Source of the DNA: Circinella minor | Taxonomy: Eukaryota > Mucoromycota > Mucoromycetes > Mucorales > Lichtheimiaceae | Reading direction: 5' to 3' | DNA: 64,000 nt | Assembly (NCBI GenBank): GCA_016758965.1 | Contig: JAEPRB010000091.1 | Span: 1-64,000, forward strand | Part shown: piece after piece, positions 19,146 to 33,400 of the stretch | Layout: each line of letters begins with the position of its first letter | How positions within the stretch are numbered: position 1 is the stretch's first letter | The notes under the pieces: generated by a model | Databases searched by the model: none | What the model saw: the letters and a program-made list of their open reading frames with translations, nothing else | Told to the model about the DNA's origin: nothing | Translations under genes and position numbers: made by a program

Positions 19146-22100
19146 CCTTTTTTTTGTTCTTTCTTTTATCTTTTAACATCTAATTCTCATCTATAATTTT
19201 TCTTTTTTGTTTTCTTTTTCCTTCATTACATACTATTGAAATATTATTATCTTATTTGCGTCTATATCTTTAATAAATATATATATAAATAACTATTTAA
19301 AGCTACAGAATTTGATTAACACTAGTTGTCAGTAAATTCATAATTACAGTATGTGTATGATCAATGCGATAGAATAATAAAATGTATGTCAAAAATATTT
19401 ATGTATACAAATAAAGATACCTACTTGGTAAAAAAAAAAAAACTAGTTATAAATTATATTATTTATATACTAATTTTCTTTATATAAATAATATATGCAT
19501 AAAAAAATAAATCACAACAATTCTTGTGGAGTTAAATTAGAAATTCTTACATATCAAATAATTTATATTACACATAATAATAAACTTGACATCAGACATC
19601 AACTCGTAACCTTTGATAGCTTTTATTATTAGTATAGCTAAGAATATATATCTATGACGGATATCTAACTCTATGTTAAATTTATATGCTTTTTAGGATA
19701 AAGCATAAATAAAATGTTGCTTTTTCATGCATAATGGAACAGTTGCCTTCTTGATAATAATTTTACTTTATAATAATCATTTTTATTTATAATAAAAACT
19801 ATTAAAACATCAAATTTATGGATATACAAAGAAAAAATATATATTTATTAAAAATAAAAATAATATAATGATTATATATATCCGTCTATATATATAGAGT
19901 ATCTTTTTTTTTCTATTAGATTTATTTACATTTCAATTAAATTATATCTTTCCTAATATAAATACATCATAAATTATTAAAAGTGTCAAAAAGACATCTA
20001 TATTTTATTGATAATCTAAATACACAGACGTTGTGGATAAGTATTTGTATCAAAATTATAAAAACTACCTTGTGTGATATTGTTAAAAGGATCTGTAAGT
20101 AATCTACACAAAATTTATATAAAGATTTTTAAAAAGTTGTAAACTGCACAAAAAATCACTACACAAAAAATGCATATATGATAAAACTACACAAAAAATA
20201 CACTATAAATATAATCTGCACGAAAAAATACTGCACAAAATTCATTCTGCACAAAAATTTACAGTACAAATACACAGTGTAACGTGGCGCTACACGAAAA
20301 AGCCTCAACTTCCACACGAAAATCCCAAATCTGCACAAAATTTCACAGTACCCAAAGTATTACTATCATATTTTATAGTAATAAAATAATGAGATATGAA
20401 TATTTTAAAAGATTATATAATAAATGTGATACAGAATGGTCTGGATAATATATATATATATATAAACGATGGTCGACTGTTAAATGAATAAATAAAGGTA
20501 TCGAAGAATAAAAGTGAGTAACTTGAAAGTTAGTATTTTAACATACTACTATGTAATGCAATTATCAATAGTGGATGATGGATATAAAGTAATTGGTGAA
20601 TTGGTGGGATTGACCGGATAATGAATAATATGCAATATACTTTTATATTCCAGAATAATGGACAACAAAAAATAGTAAACCAGTAGTGTTTATCAAAAGA
20701 AGATACTTCTAAGTAAAGAATATAAATAAAATTGTTATCGAGCTACAAAGATAAATGGATACAAGAAGTATAGTTGGGGTATTTTCATGAATATACAAAC
20801 AGGTATGATTTTTATTTCAGCACAAAAAAAAAAAAAAAAAAAGAAAATATATAAATATATACTCTTCTTTATTGTTGGAAATAAAAAAAAAGATGTTAAT
20901 GCGTAATAAATTGATCAGTGGTGTAAACAAAAAGGAATTAGGGGCTGCATATAAAAGAGTCAAGTTGAGGGTTCAATATTTAACATGTTATGGATTAACT
21001 CGTTTTTCGTTTGAATGTAAAGGAATTTTTGCTGGTATAAAGAAAAAAATTGTGGAATAGAATTATAAGTTCTGGATACTTCATGTATTGTATCTTCCTG
21101 ATTTCAATAGCTCGATAGCTAACTATCAAACAATTTGGTAGTTCGTTTTTTCTGGAGTAAATAAAGATGAAGGTGAACAAAACACAATATATATACTGAT
21201 AAGATTTTATTTTCCTAAATATATAAATAGACAAGCTTCTAAGAATACCAGCGTAATGTAATCTTTTAATAATGTATCACATACACACAAATGTGGACCT
21301 AATTTACTTGAGTGATTTATTGATGTGTAGCTAAGAGTATGGAAAGCAACGTTTCATCTTCAATAACTGTGGTCGAGCCTAAGTAACGTGTAGCAGGTAT
21401 CTTGCTTATTAATGATATGTACACTATACAAAGATTATCCAAGATTGGGGGCAGTTGTAATTATAAATCTCTACTATATAAGAGAAGGTTTACTTGATGC
21501 ACATTATATCTAGATATAAATAACAACATACACTATAAATTATCGCAATAACAAGGAGAGCATCAAAAACAGGATATAAAAATATTGTTAGCAACAGTGT
21601 CTTGCAGCAATTTGTTCTATGCGATTCGTTTGGTATACATTTTCATATAACTTATTATAATTTGCGACCATGTGTCAAATCAAGTGGGTTCAAATTATTT
21701 CTTCTCTCGCTTGCAACATTTTAGTTTATTTCTGTGAGTTACCATGTTGGGATGATAAAATTCACGGTACAATGCTGGATCGAAATCTTTTATTCAAGCA
21801 ACAATTTTCAAGAAGAATGCTTCTGCGATATTTAAATAATTGTTTATCACGAGTTGTGTTCAATTACCCCCTTTCAGTTTAAGTAATTGTTTAAGGTCTT
21901 TTATAATGATGATTTAAAGAAGAAATGGTTTTTAAATAATATTAATAGTGAAAGAGTAGGTCAATCACAACAAGTAACAAGAAAAGAATACATAATTGTG
22001 TTTGATATATCTCGAGTAATTTAATCTCGTGCACTTGAACATAATTCATGCACCAGGTATAGTCCTTAGAATTCGGTCAATTTGAATTTGATAATACTGA

Positions 22101-23104
22101 CTGGCTATCTTATTAATTCAAAAATAAAATAAAAAGCATTACTAAGGCTTTGGTGACCACATTCGTAACAACAAAAGAACGGCGACTCCCAAAACAATCT
22201 TTACTTAAAAGACGAATGGGTATTTTTTTACGTTATGAAAATCCAACAAACTATTTTTCCACATACTGGCAAGCTCCCACTCATTAACTCAAGAAAATTT
22301 CCGGAGACATGTGTGGGGGGAAATATATGGCCATATCAGTTTTCAAATCGAAAAATTGAAACGTAAGAAACAAAAGAAAAGAATAGGGATATTACTAGTG
22401 TGCCAATCGAAGGTGGTAATTCCTTTCTTCTATATTTACGTACCACATATTTCTTGTTGTCAACCATACATATCCCGATATTTTACTTCAGTAAGAGTAA
22501 GAGTAATTATTATTATTATTATTATTATTATTACTCTTACATACTTATAACAATGTACCTAAGAATAATACAGTACAAAAATAAAGACAGTTATACGTCT
22601 ATAAATAATTAAACTATATATAATCTAATTTTTATATATTTCAGATACCTTACTAACAACAAAAAATAAAAATTATCGTTGAAAGAGATAGGTATTTCCA
22701 AAAGTGGTTAAAAAAATAATTTTTAAAAAGGTGACAGAATTCGGATTCCTTTTTATGTCTATGATGAAAGGTGTTGTTAGTGTGAAAGTATTGTATAATC
22801 TGGTTTGTTTATTTGTTTATGTTATGTTTATATGTTTCGGTATGGGGTGTGTGTATACAGTAAGTGGCATCTTAACATAATACTATTTATATATATATGC
22901 ATTACAAATATTGATAATATATCAAAAATAATATTATACGCACCAATTTTTTTCTTATCTATCTATTTATTGTATAAAGTTATACATTCATTGCGCGTGC
23001 TTACAACATTTAGCATTATTTAAAGGAATCAGTTTTTTTTTCTTTTTTTTTTCTTTTTCTACACTCTTATTATAATTATAATACAATACACCTTCATACA
23101 CAAA
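19146..23104. other. 4-kb AT-rich intergenic region
   Basis: No supportable gene. Small open frames lack recognisable domains or splice-consistent extensions. The CTRCACAAAA cluster at 20101-20345 and an (ATT)n tract near 22507-22532 are the only structured features. The right end of the Mutator element should lie in the first part, but I did not find its inverted repeat. Confidence 0.5.
20101..20345 (+). repeat. cluster of about ten CTRCACRAAA motifs
   Basis: The motif CTGCACAAAA or CTACACAAAA (with CACGAAAA variants) occurs about ten times in 245 bp at irregular 12-40-nt spacing, all in one orientation. It is absent as a cluster elsewhere in the window. It could be an eroded minisatellite or a multi-site protein-binding region. 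Confidence 0.45.
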
Positions 23105-24073
23105 ATGGTGAATTCATTTTTACATACAGTTCCACCTGTTTCTTCATATTCTCAAATAAAAAATTATAGCCTTGATAAAGAAGAAAACATTGATAATGAG
23201 AAATTATCTTTGTTATTCTCACCCGTTCAAGATCAGAAGCATCATGAGTTAGCAACAAGAACAGAAATCACAACAAATATAACAAACCGATCCACTTTAG
23301 CTGATCCATTTGTGCATGCGGAAGAAACATGGAGTACCTATAATAATACCGCCAACTACATCAACATGATCCAGTCCCTTCGCAACATGATTTCATTTTG
23401 GATGGATATTAGACAATATAATGAAGATAATAATAATTCTTTATGTAGTAGTTCCCATCAGCGACAGCAACAAAAAAATGATTTTACAAATTCATCCACA
23501 AAAATAAATATGAAGCTGTGCCCAGTAATAACAGTAACAGACGAAAACAATATACATTATTATAATGGCAGCAATAATGATAATGACAACATGTGCCGAC
23601 AAAATAACATGTCCATACTTGTAAATCATCAAGAAAATACAGATTCCATTATGGCTATACCACTTTATCGAGGATGTGCGTCTAAAGACAAAATCAATAA
23701 AAATAATAACGAGAGTCATAATCATTGGTTATGGTCATTACTTTCTTCCAACAACAAGATGGAAGGTGACGACAACAACAATAACAATAATAAAAATAGT
23801 GATGGACTGATCATTCATTGCCAAGCAACAGTGCGACCGTCAGCCCAACAAAAACAGCCTTTATGGACACTTACGCATTCATATGTTCGTGACACTAGAA
23901 TTAATTCTGCAGAACTTCGTATAATTTCAGCTGAACAAAATATGATCCGAAATTCCAAGATTACACGACCATTAAAGAATCGACAATATCAACAAAGACG
24001 TAAAGATGACTTTGTTTGGGGCCAACGGAGTTGTTTAAGGATCGTCTGTAATGTGGGGGAAATACACAAATAA
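23105..24073 (+). CDS. Asn-rich hypothetical protein, single exon
   Basis: A 322-residue open frame from ATG 23105 preceded by a T/C-rich leader. The middle (about 110-240) is Asn/Asp/Ser-rich low complexity. The C-terminal 80 residues look like a real conserved module: QPLWTLTHSYVRDTRINSAE, then ELRIISAEQNMIRNSKITRP and DDFVWGQRSCLRIVC, dense in charged, aromatic and basic residues. I recognise no catalytic motif, signal peptide or membrane helix. Function unknown. Being the first non-transposon gene after the element cluster, it is probably a host gene. Confidence 0.7.
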   Translation: MVNSFLHTVPPVSSYSQIKNYSLDKEENIDNEKLSLLFSPVQDQKHHELATRTEITTNITNRSTLADPFVHAEETWSTYNNTANYINMIQSLRNMISFWMDIRQYNEDNNNSLCSSSHQRQQQKNDFTNSSTKINMKLCPVITVTDENNIHYYNGSNNDNDNMCRQNNMSILVNHQENTDSIMAIPLYRGCASKDKINKNNNESHNHWLWSLLSSNNKMEGDDNNNNNNKNSDGLIIHCQATVRPSAQQKQPLWTLTHSYVRDTRINSAELRIISAEQNMIRNSKITRPLKNRQYQQRRKDDFVWGQRSCLRIVCNVGEIHK

Positions 24074-26521
24074 CAAACAAACAAAAAATTAATTGATATT
24101 AGACTTTTGTAAAAGAAAAAAAAAAAACTGAAACATTTATATTCAATTATGCATATAGCCTGTATAATACTTTTATATTTTTTTTCTTTGTACTCACGTT
24201 CAATTATTCTTTTTTCTTCGTAATTTTTGTAAGCATTTGTTTATTATTATAGTTGTAATTTTTTTTATATATAAAATCAGATGCATTAAAAAATATCTGT
24301 ATTTACGCCTAAGCGTTAACTTTTATGTCTTTTTCTCCTGGGTGTATTATGAATCGAATGTTTCATCTGACCGAAAAAAAGTAACAGTTGTATATGAATG
24401 CTGTTATCAGTTATCTTTCTTCATGTAAAAGATGACTATATAAAGATTAAATTGTCTTTCCTTGATAGGAAATCGATTACATACTACTGGTATTGATGTT
24501 TGATGCCAGTAAAAAAAAAAGTCGTTTTTCTTCTCCATCCCCCTTCAAAAAATTAGATCATATTATTATGGATAAAGTGAGGGATCAGTTTTTTTTTATC
24601 TGGATTCACGCCAACAATAGTAACGTGCATTGCATTGTTTATATATATAGTATCGAGAAAATGAGTAGCTCTCTCTTCTATTGGCGATTGAAGAATTTCC
24701 TTTTCTGGTGATTCGTTATCTCTTCTTCAGCCTTTAAAAAGTCACAATATTACTTTATTATAATTTTTTTATACACTTCTGATGTAATGAACTGTTTAGT
24801 AGAAATAATATAATGTAACAAATGTAGATGGAAAGGATATACTGTCCGCATGTTAATTAAGCGTAAAGTATTTTAATATATTAAAAAAAGAATAACGCAG
24901 TAATGTCAATAAGATAATCATTTTATAGAATAATAAATTATTAGTCAAGTGCTATACATAAAAAAACAAAATACGGTATATCATGTGTAAACGTGTGGGA
25001 TATAGTTCTGACTTTGTTACATTATATGATTTGTAAGTAATATTGTAGTAGGTCATGACCGAATCAAATTATGACTATATACTGAATTGTTTTCCCTTGT
25101 TTAATTATATGAGTTCATGTTATTGATTTCAAATAAATAGAATATAAATGTTATTTCAAACGTAAACGGTTTCTGGTTTTTATTTATGTATAACAAAAGA
25201 AGCGGAAGTAAAAAAAAAAAAAAAACTTTTTTTTCAGTTAAACCGTTATCTATCGTTAAAGATTTTATTATTATTTGTCATTAAAAATATAAATCTAATA
25301 AAACAATTCCCCATGGAGAAGGAGAGATAACAATGAGACAGGGGAACGAAAAAAAAAAGCCGAGAACCCGACTTCTTGTTTTGTTAATCCGTTATCAACC
25401 AAAAATTATTATAATAATAATAAAAAAAGACACAAGATTACCGAGGTTCATGTTCGTTTTTTATGGATAGATACCATTATGCTATACATGAAACGTTATC
25501 TAGATAATAAAGAACGGACTTGCCAAAATTACTATTATTGGTTTGTCATTCTAATAAAAAATAATTGATCTCTTGGTTTAATATTGGAAATGTAGTGCGT
25601 AGGCTAATAACATAAATTATCTTGGTCCTGATATTATTTTATTGATAAATACTATCTGATCTAAATGTTTTATCATCATTATTAGCAATAGCTATCGGAT
25701 TATCTTTCCACGCGAGAGTGTATCGTAATAATAAAATACATTAAATGGCCGTCGTGATGGCAGCTATAAACGTTCAATAGAAGAATAGAATTTAAATAGA
25801 ATGAGTATGAACTTATAATATGGAGATCTTACTCCTTACGTTTGGTTACCTTCTTTTCGTGGATTGTAGAGCTCAGAAGCATGGAGCAATCAAACTTTTT
25901 ACTCCTTGGGATTGCTAATGTGCTTTTGGAATTAAATAAAAAATAGACTTTTTAATGCCCTTCAAAACAAAAAAAAAGAAGTTTTCCTATAAGATATTTG
26001 ATTAAATTCATAAATAACACCGAATGACGTTTAGCAATAAGTTCTCATTTTGGGACAATAAGAGTAAAAAATTGATTATTTTTTTTTCTAACAATTTGTT
26101 TATAACAATATATACAGTATTAGTATCGCTTTTCATATTTCTTCAATGTGATTATTTTTAAGTTTTTTTTTCAAGTTTTTTTTTTCTTTGCAGTATTATG
26201 ATTCGAACAAATAAATCGCTAATTTTTAATAATTGTAAAGATAGTAATAAAGGAAGGGTATAATATATGATTATATTATATGAAGTATCCTGGAATGAGC
26301 ATTTCTTGTAGCACAGCTAGTATAGTAATATATATATATGATATTTTAATAAATAATAGAAGAATATAGAAAAATGACAGTAATGTCTATATAAAAAATA
26401 CAATATAAATAGTGAACAAACACTAGGTAATAATAAGAATATTAAAAAAATAATTATTAAAAAGGATAATACAAAGTAACAATAGAGTCAACACAAAAAT
26501 AATAATAATATAAATATCGTA
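24074..26521. other. intergenic, no gene seen
   Basis: AT-rich with A- and T-runs. Neither strand gives a domain or splice-consistent exon chain. Confidence 0.55.
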
Positions 26522-29007
26522 TTAAAATGAACGACGTCTTGTTTGTATATAATTTATTTCGCTAGGAGCACCGAAAGTTAGATGGTTTGTTGGTTGAAGG
26601 TGTCTTCCACCGGTTTCTGTAGGTATTTTTTCTTCACCGAGCACAACCTTGGTATTTGCCGCTTGTTTTAAAAGGCTTCTCTGATTGGCGTGAGACAAAC
26701 CTTTAAAATGTTCGCGAATAGTGGGTGATATTCCTGCTACTAGCAGAGCCACTTGAGAGTTTCCACGAGAAATCCAGCTACTTTTATACAAACTAACAAT
26801 CCAAAGAAAAGCCCACCAACCAAGAGGAATCAGTAATGAGAAGGAAAGACTATAGAATGCTGCAGGATTCAATTGATAGAAATTGCCAGTATAAAAGCAA
26901 TGCGTGCCCTTCATACCAAACATGGAATCAGGTATACCATACACGGCTGAAAAATCAATATTTTGCATCATATCGAAAAAAAAAGAGTCTACCGTTGAGC
27001 TATTCAAATTGGTAGGACTGTAACCAAGCATTTTCCAATTTTCAACGATCTCTTGAAATCCATTACTGTAGCCATTATAACTATCCATGTCTTGTTGTGA
27101 CATTCCATTGGCTACAATTAAGTTTTTCATGATGCTGAATTGTAAGCCATAGGCGTTGAGCATGGTGAAATTACTTCCAATATAATGAGTTGACCAATAA
27201 GTACTGTTGCTTAATAAATCGTAATCAAATTCAATAGGTATTTGGGACATTAACTGATGTCGCTTCGTTACTGATTGAATTAGTAATGTTGATGTGTTTA
27301 CGGCTGAATGTAACATACATTCCAAAACTTGGGGTATTTTTTCAGATGCCATATAACCATCTAATCCTCCATCGTCTGTAAGTACCAAGACAAACTTTTG
27401 ATCTCCAAACATCTTACGCATTTCTGCATCATAAGTGCGGTTGTTCTTGATTGACGAGCCAAAAGATTTGGTGTAATTATTGAAATCATAATATGTACGT
27501 CCCTTCATTGAGCCATCATAGAATATGGCTGGGACTGATAGAAAGGGTGAAAAAATAGAATTCGCTCTATCATAACCAAAATAATGACTTAATGTCGTAA
27601 CATCATCAGTTTTCAAGTCAACAATTGTGGTCGTGTTTAATGAGCCAGGATTACAGGTGACCGTTGAATGGAAACCTTGAATACCTGTAAAGGTACAATT
27701 AATCGAGTCAAGTGGACAGTTGTAATAAGGCTGAACTTGGAAACCTAAAGAAGCTTGTTGTAATGCATATCGTACAAGATAATCTTGTTTCAAACCTTTC
27801 ATGCTAGACACGCCATTTGTTGAACTTAAAGTTGTCATATCTGTTGATGATAGATTCGTGTACCATACACCAGCGTTGTTTCTATCACATATGGCGAGAT
27901 CAGCAGTCGTAAGTATTTGTTGAGAGGCTGGCCCCATTGCTACCAGGCCGATTTGGAAAAGAATGGCTGGTATCAAGATGAGGTCGAGTTTTATCCATTT
28001 AAGAATACGAACAATTCCTTATTAATTTTTTTTTTAAAAATATAAATAGAATTTAGTTTATATGTTTTATAGCTAAAATACGCAAACAAGCTATTATAAC
28101 AGCTTTCCCTTTTTTTCTTTTCTTTAACTTTCTTCCTTTAACCCCAAATAATGAATTGTCAGAGCTTATGTTTTTACTATTTAATACATACCTCCTATAC
28201 TACATTTATTATATTAAATGTTGAGATTATTATCATAATAGATCAAAAAAAGTGTCGATAAGTGAGTATTAAAAGTCACAGAAAGAAAATAATAAAAAAA
28301 ATTATATAGTATACCCTCTAGTGCAAGCATCGTACACATCGATTAACGCAAGTGGTTGACCATCTTTATCCTGTAGGCGGATCCATTTATATTCAGCTAC
28401 AGCACTATAATTTAATATAATCGATTGTTTTTTTCAATAAATTTTTTTTTTTTAAAAAAAACGGTTTGTTTCATATTATGTACCTTGCAATACCGCTAGC
28501 GACAAGCATTTTAACAAAAGTCATCAACAATGATACTACTGTTGGAATTTTCATTCCGCCCATCGTAGTATCAGTAGATTTTCCATTGGCATATTGATAA
28601 ACATATATAAGTATACCAACGATTATACATGTCGCTAGTATATTAATAATTGGAAACGATAGTGTAGATAACAAATTACCCACACCACTGCTTTTTCTAT
28701 TATCATTGCTCTTTTCTTTTGTTGTATTTGTTATGGGTGGATTTAAAGCTGCGTTTTGATCATAATAGGTTGTAACATCAGAAGTTGAGCTATTTGTATC
28801 TTCATGTTCCATTTTTTTTGCGTCAAGTGATTTTTCGGTTGAGAACTGTGATTGTTGCCAATAAGTGGAAGCAGTAGTATAATCATTTTCAACGACAGGT
28901 CTACTCATAGCAGTCGTACTATTTTGTAAATATGGTATCGTACTATTATTGTCGTTATGAGTGTCGTCAAGTCTATCAAACCCACGACGATCGTCGTTTT
29001 GACTCAT
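26522..29007 (-). CDS. DUF3176-like multi-pass membrane protein
   Basis: Exon A is 29007-28484, exon B 28404-28315, exon C about 28017-26522. Exon A encodes a Ser/Thr/Asn-rich cytosolic N-terminus and two membrane helices (FPIINILATCIIVGILIYVY and VVSLLMTFVKMLVASGIA). Exon B reads EYKWIRLQDKDGQPLALIDV then YDACTRG, matching the WKW...D..SRG signature of fungal DUF3176 proteins. Exon C begins with another helix, LILIPAILFQIGLVAMG, then PASQQIL, a 370-residue domain rich in N-glycosylation sites and Cys (probably outside), and a last helix (FSLLIPLGWWAFLWIVSLY) before a basic tail. A and B join in phase, but the only obvious B-C borders leave the phase off by one, so a microexon or a 1-nt lesion is possible. 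Role unknown. Confidence 0.68.
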
Positions 29008-30384
29008 TGTCTTTGTTGTAGTAATAGAAAAAAAAAGGAATGGTCAGATCAAGAAAAATGAAGAGGTTCAGGAGAGACAGAGAGAAAGAAGTAAAAGGAA
29101 GAGAAAAGAGGAGAATAAATATAGCTTATTGCATTAATAAAAAAAAAGAATTAGTGTACAAACATGTTTTTTTCTCCTCTCTAGCTCTCTATAATCAATA
29201 CAAGAAAATAAGATGAGTATTGCTTCTAACCATAGCAATGTGACTATCGGTTTTTGTGCAATGGAGCCTCAATCGTTCAATATTATATCTATTATACCGT
29301 TCAATCAAAGTAAAGTAAATAAAAAAAAAATTAAGGCGCGGTCGATCTTTCTCGGTTTAGTGCCACATATTTTAGATGCCAGAACAAAATGATTTTTACC
29401 GGATTTGGTAATCATTTGGAACGCTGAGCCTCAGTATAATCAATAGTTTGTTTTTCCTTTCGTTTAATAGGGTACCGTATATTTGGTATGTTCATTGTGT
29501 AATACCAAAGTTACTGTGAGGTTAATAAAAAGGAGGAATATTTTGTTTGGGGTGGGAAAAATTTGAGACTCGACTTTTTCTTAAAATTGATGAAAAACAA
29601 TACATAAAGAAAAAAAAAGCTTTTCTTCCTTTCTTTTATATATATTATACTTTTTATGAGGTGCATATCAATGATAATAACCTCCTTATTTTTCATCGCT
29701 TGCTTTTCCCCTTCTTGATATATATGCGCAAGAAATCATCACTCCTTAAGATCCACAAATTTATAATGATATGTAACAGCACTTTTTTTTTTTTTTTTGG
29801 TTTCAAATATGTACCAAGGAGAACAACAATAATAATAATATGAATAAAAATGGCTCATGAAATATTCTATTCTATTAGAAAAAAAGCAATACAGAAAGTC
29901 CCTTTTTATTTAAAATAAAATGTAAAAATTGACAGCAGACAATCGATAATATAATGCTGCTCTACTATTTTTAAAGACATCACAATAGTACTGATTCCAA
30001 AGGTTCTATATATATATATATATATAGTCTACAAAAATAGGTATATGTTAATGAAAGAGGAAATAACAAATAAAATAAAGTTTGAACTCTAGTGTGACGA
30101 ATTAACCGTGCATCATGCACCTTCGTACAAGTTTGGAAATAATCTATAATAAAATTCCCGAAATGCACATGACAGTAAATCATAATTTCGACTGGATCTT
30201 GAAAAAAAAAAAAAAACAATCATGTTGTTTGTTAAACAGTTAAATCTTACGACGTACCATGTAACTTATATTACCAATAAATAAAAATTTATGATCTATT
30301 TTGTAAAAGCTTGATGTTATTTTATGCAAGTATTCTATGCTTATGTGCGTAATGTTTATTTATTTTATGCAAGATATTAAATAG

Positions 30385-30416
<32 letters not shown>

Positions 30417-33400
30417 GTCGGGTTATTTCATCACAACAAAGTCATAATATATCAAGAATAAGAGATCGAATTTATAATTCTTATTATAAAATTAAATCTA
30501 AAAGACACGTTGCGAATTAAATGTGCATATAATAATTTATGAAACCATATAATATCGTTGGTTGTTGTGTTTCAAACTTGGGTATATGATAGTAGAAAAA
30601 TGCACTTATTAATTGAGCTATAAACTGCTATCCATTATACAGATGTATATAGATAATTTTTGTTTATGATCACTTTTCACGTCTTTCCTATAGTAATTCT
30701 CTTTTTTTTGCTTCTCTTTCAAAAAAAAAAAAGAACCTGTGACACATCAAAATATGGTTCTGCATTGCGCCGTCAATTGTTTATTTATGATGATGCATAC
30801 AGCATGTAAAAATATATAAGCTTAATATACTACAGCAAATAGTAGACACATGCATTTATCATTAAAGAACATTTGTACTTTTTTTTTTTTATTATTTTGA
30901 TGACGAAACCTTTTTTTTTTTAAGTCTGGGCGTTTATAAAGAACCAACTTTTTTTTTAAAAAAAACATAGATCAACAAGAAGCATCTAATATTATACTAT
31001 AGTTGCCATTTGTTTTTGTTGGTTTTTAAAGTTCGACAAGTAAATTAAGAATATAATATAAATATTATATTATAAAAATATATGAAACGAAAAAAAAAAA
31101 GATTTCAACAAAAACAACAACATGTCCGTGTCTTGATTATAAAGTACTTGCATATGTACGACCTAAAGAAAAAAAATCACACTTAACCGAGATGGAAACG
31201 AAAGAAAAAAAAAGGTAAAGTTGTTGTATTATATATTCACTAAGCAATATTAACTTTATAAATCTTCTGTATGTGGATAAAAAAAGGGGGGAGGGGGAGG
31301 AGGAGCAGGAGAAGAAGAAGGGGTTGAGGACGGCGCACTTTTTATTTTCTTTAAAAATAAATAAATAGATGACGATGCTAAAAGGATGATTGATAATAAT
31401 ACATACTATGACATTATCATTATCAATTTATTAATTTTTTTTCTCTCTCTCTCTCTCTCTCTCTATTTTAATTGACCCTCAATATCAAATATCAACAAAA
31501 ATGTAATAATGTTTCTCGGGATGCAATCGATTTCGGTATTGCAGCATGTTGCATTTAACTTTACAAATAAATTGTTAAGCGTACGTACGTAAAAACTAAG
31601 TTCACTAACCGCTCGGCTAAAAAACACCTTACATACTTGTTATTTTTTTTTTCGATCGTCAGTACTACTTTTATTGGCCTACAAACAAAAAAAAAATAGA
31701 AATACAACAGTAATAATAGCAGTAGCAATAAACAACAATTCAATGATTACATATAATAATATACCTCCTTTATTATTATCAACATTTTTTTTTTCAATGC
31801 TCCTCGAAAAATAATAAATTTATGTATTTCATTTAATGAAAAATGATCGTCTTTTTTTTTTTTGGGGGGGGGGGCGGTAGAGAGTGTTAAACGGAAAAAA
31901 GGTTTTCTTTTTCATGCATCATTTTGTCAACTAAAGTAACACACGATTTCTAGTAACAAAAAAGAACCGTTGTACACTTGAGCTCCCTTTTTTCTTTTTG
32001 ATTCAAATGATATGTCATTATGCAAAGTATAAAAAAAGTGCCTTGATATAGTTTACATAAGTTGTCAGTTTGAATGTAAATGAACAACAACAAAAGCTGA
32101 GCGGCACTTATAAAAAAAACCTTTTTTTTTTCAAATTGTTATGTAATGTTATATAACTTTACCATACTATCGTTGTCCCCGTGTCTAAGCTTCCTTTTTT
32201 TGACATTTGATGCACCAAGTGCATAATAAATAATTCTTTATATCATATCAGAAAACTAAAATATCTTTGTTTATTCTAACGGTTTTGCAAAAAAAATAAA
32301 GAATAAAAAACAAGCGGGTTCTATGAATTACAAATTGGCTTTTTTTTTTCCCCATTAAACAATAAGAATGAAAAACAAAAAAAGAAACTGAATCAAAAAA
32401 AGTATTATTTACTAAAACTGGTTTAAAAAAATACAAAAAGTGTTCTCGTGATATAAATAATCGTATCATTCATGTATGTATAGCTTAGCTAAATAATTTT
32501 GTAAACAATGACAATGTTTATTATTATCGGTAAGAAGTAGCATTAGCTTGTTTACGGACCAAACATAAAGACAAAATGTCATCGCCGATAATGGAACATG
32601 TGAGTGATAAATAACATAAACTGACAGCTTTTTTTGTTACTTGGGGAAAACCATGTTACCTAGTGACATACCACATGTTGCTAGGATTCATCTTTTTACC
32701 AATTAGAAGATTGCTTGTTTATATCTATTTGAATACATTTTTTCTTTTTAAAAAAAAGCGAACGTATCTCGAATTCATTCATTTACAAGTAAGAAATATA
32801 TAAATTTGGGCTAGTCTATCAGAGATAGAGAATATGAAAAAAAAAACTGTTTGAGTGGCAAAAATAATAATACTCAGTTTTTTTTTTTATCGTTCAAAAT
32901 CAGCTAAACAAAAACGTTTGTTAATGCATATAAAAAAAAGATAACTCCATTCAGAAATGATGAATAATTATGCATGATGGGAAAAGGGGAGTTTTTGATT
33001 TGATCATATTATATGAAAACAAAAAATAAAGTAACATTATTGAGGAGAAAGAGAGCAACAAATGAAACATTATTTTCCATTGGTTATGTAAAATAATAAA
33101 ACGCACGAGACAAAAACTCTCTCAACACCGCGACTTTTTCTCTCTCTCTTTTTTGCCATATTTAAATATATATATTTAGAATCAAATATGCGCGCGCAGT
33201 TGTTCAACAATAAATTGTTGGTCTCTTTTTTAAGTAATATTATATAGAGCTTCATAGTGAATTATTAGGATCAACGATTACTTTGTAAATAAATTATAAA
33301 ATTAAGGGGAAACTAAAATACATATATATTATAAAAGTTGTATGAATTAAGGGGTTCCGAGTTTTCGGACTCATAAAAATGACAAGACAAAATCAAAAAG

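Noticed and set aside
20872..21060. 62-residue Lys-rich ORF
   Set aside because: No homologous motif, no promoter or splice context; consistent with chance in AT-rich DNA.
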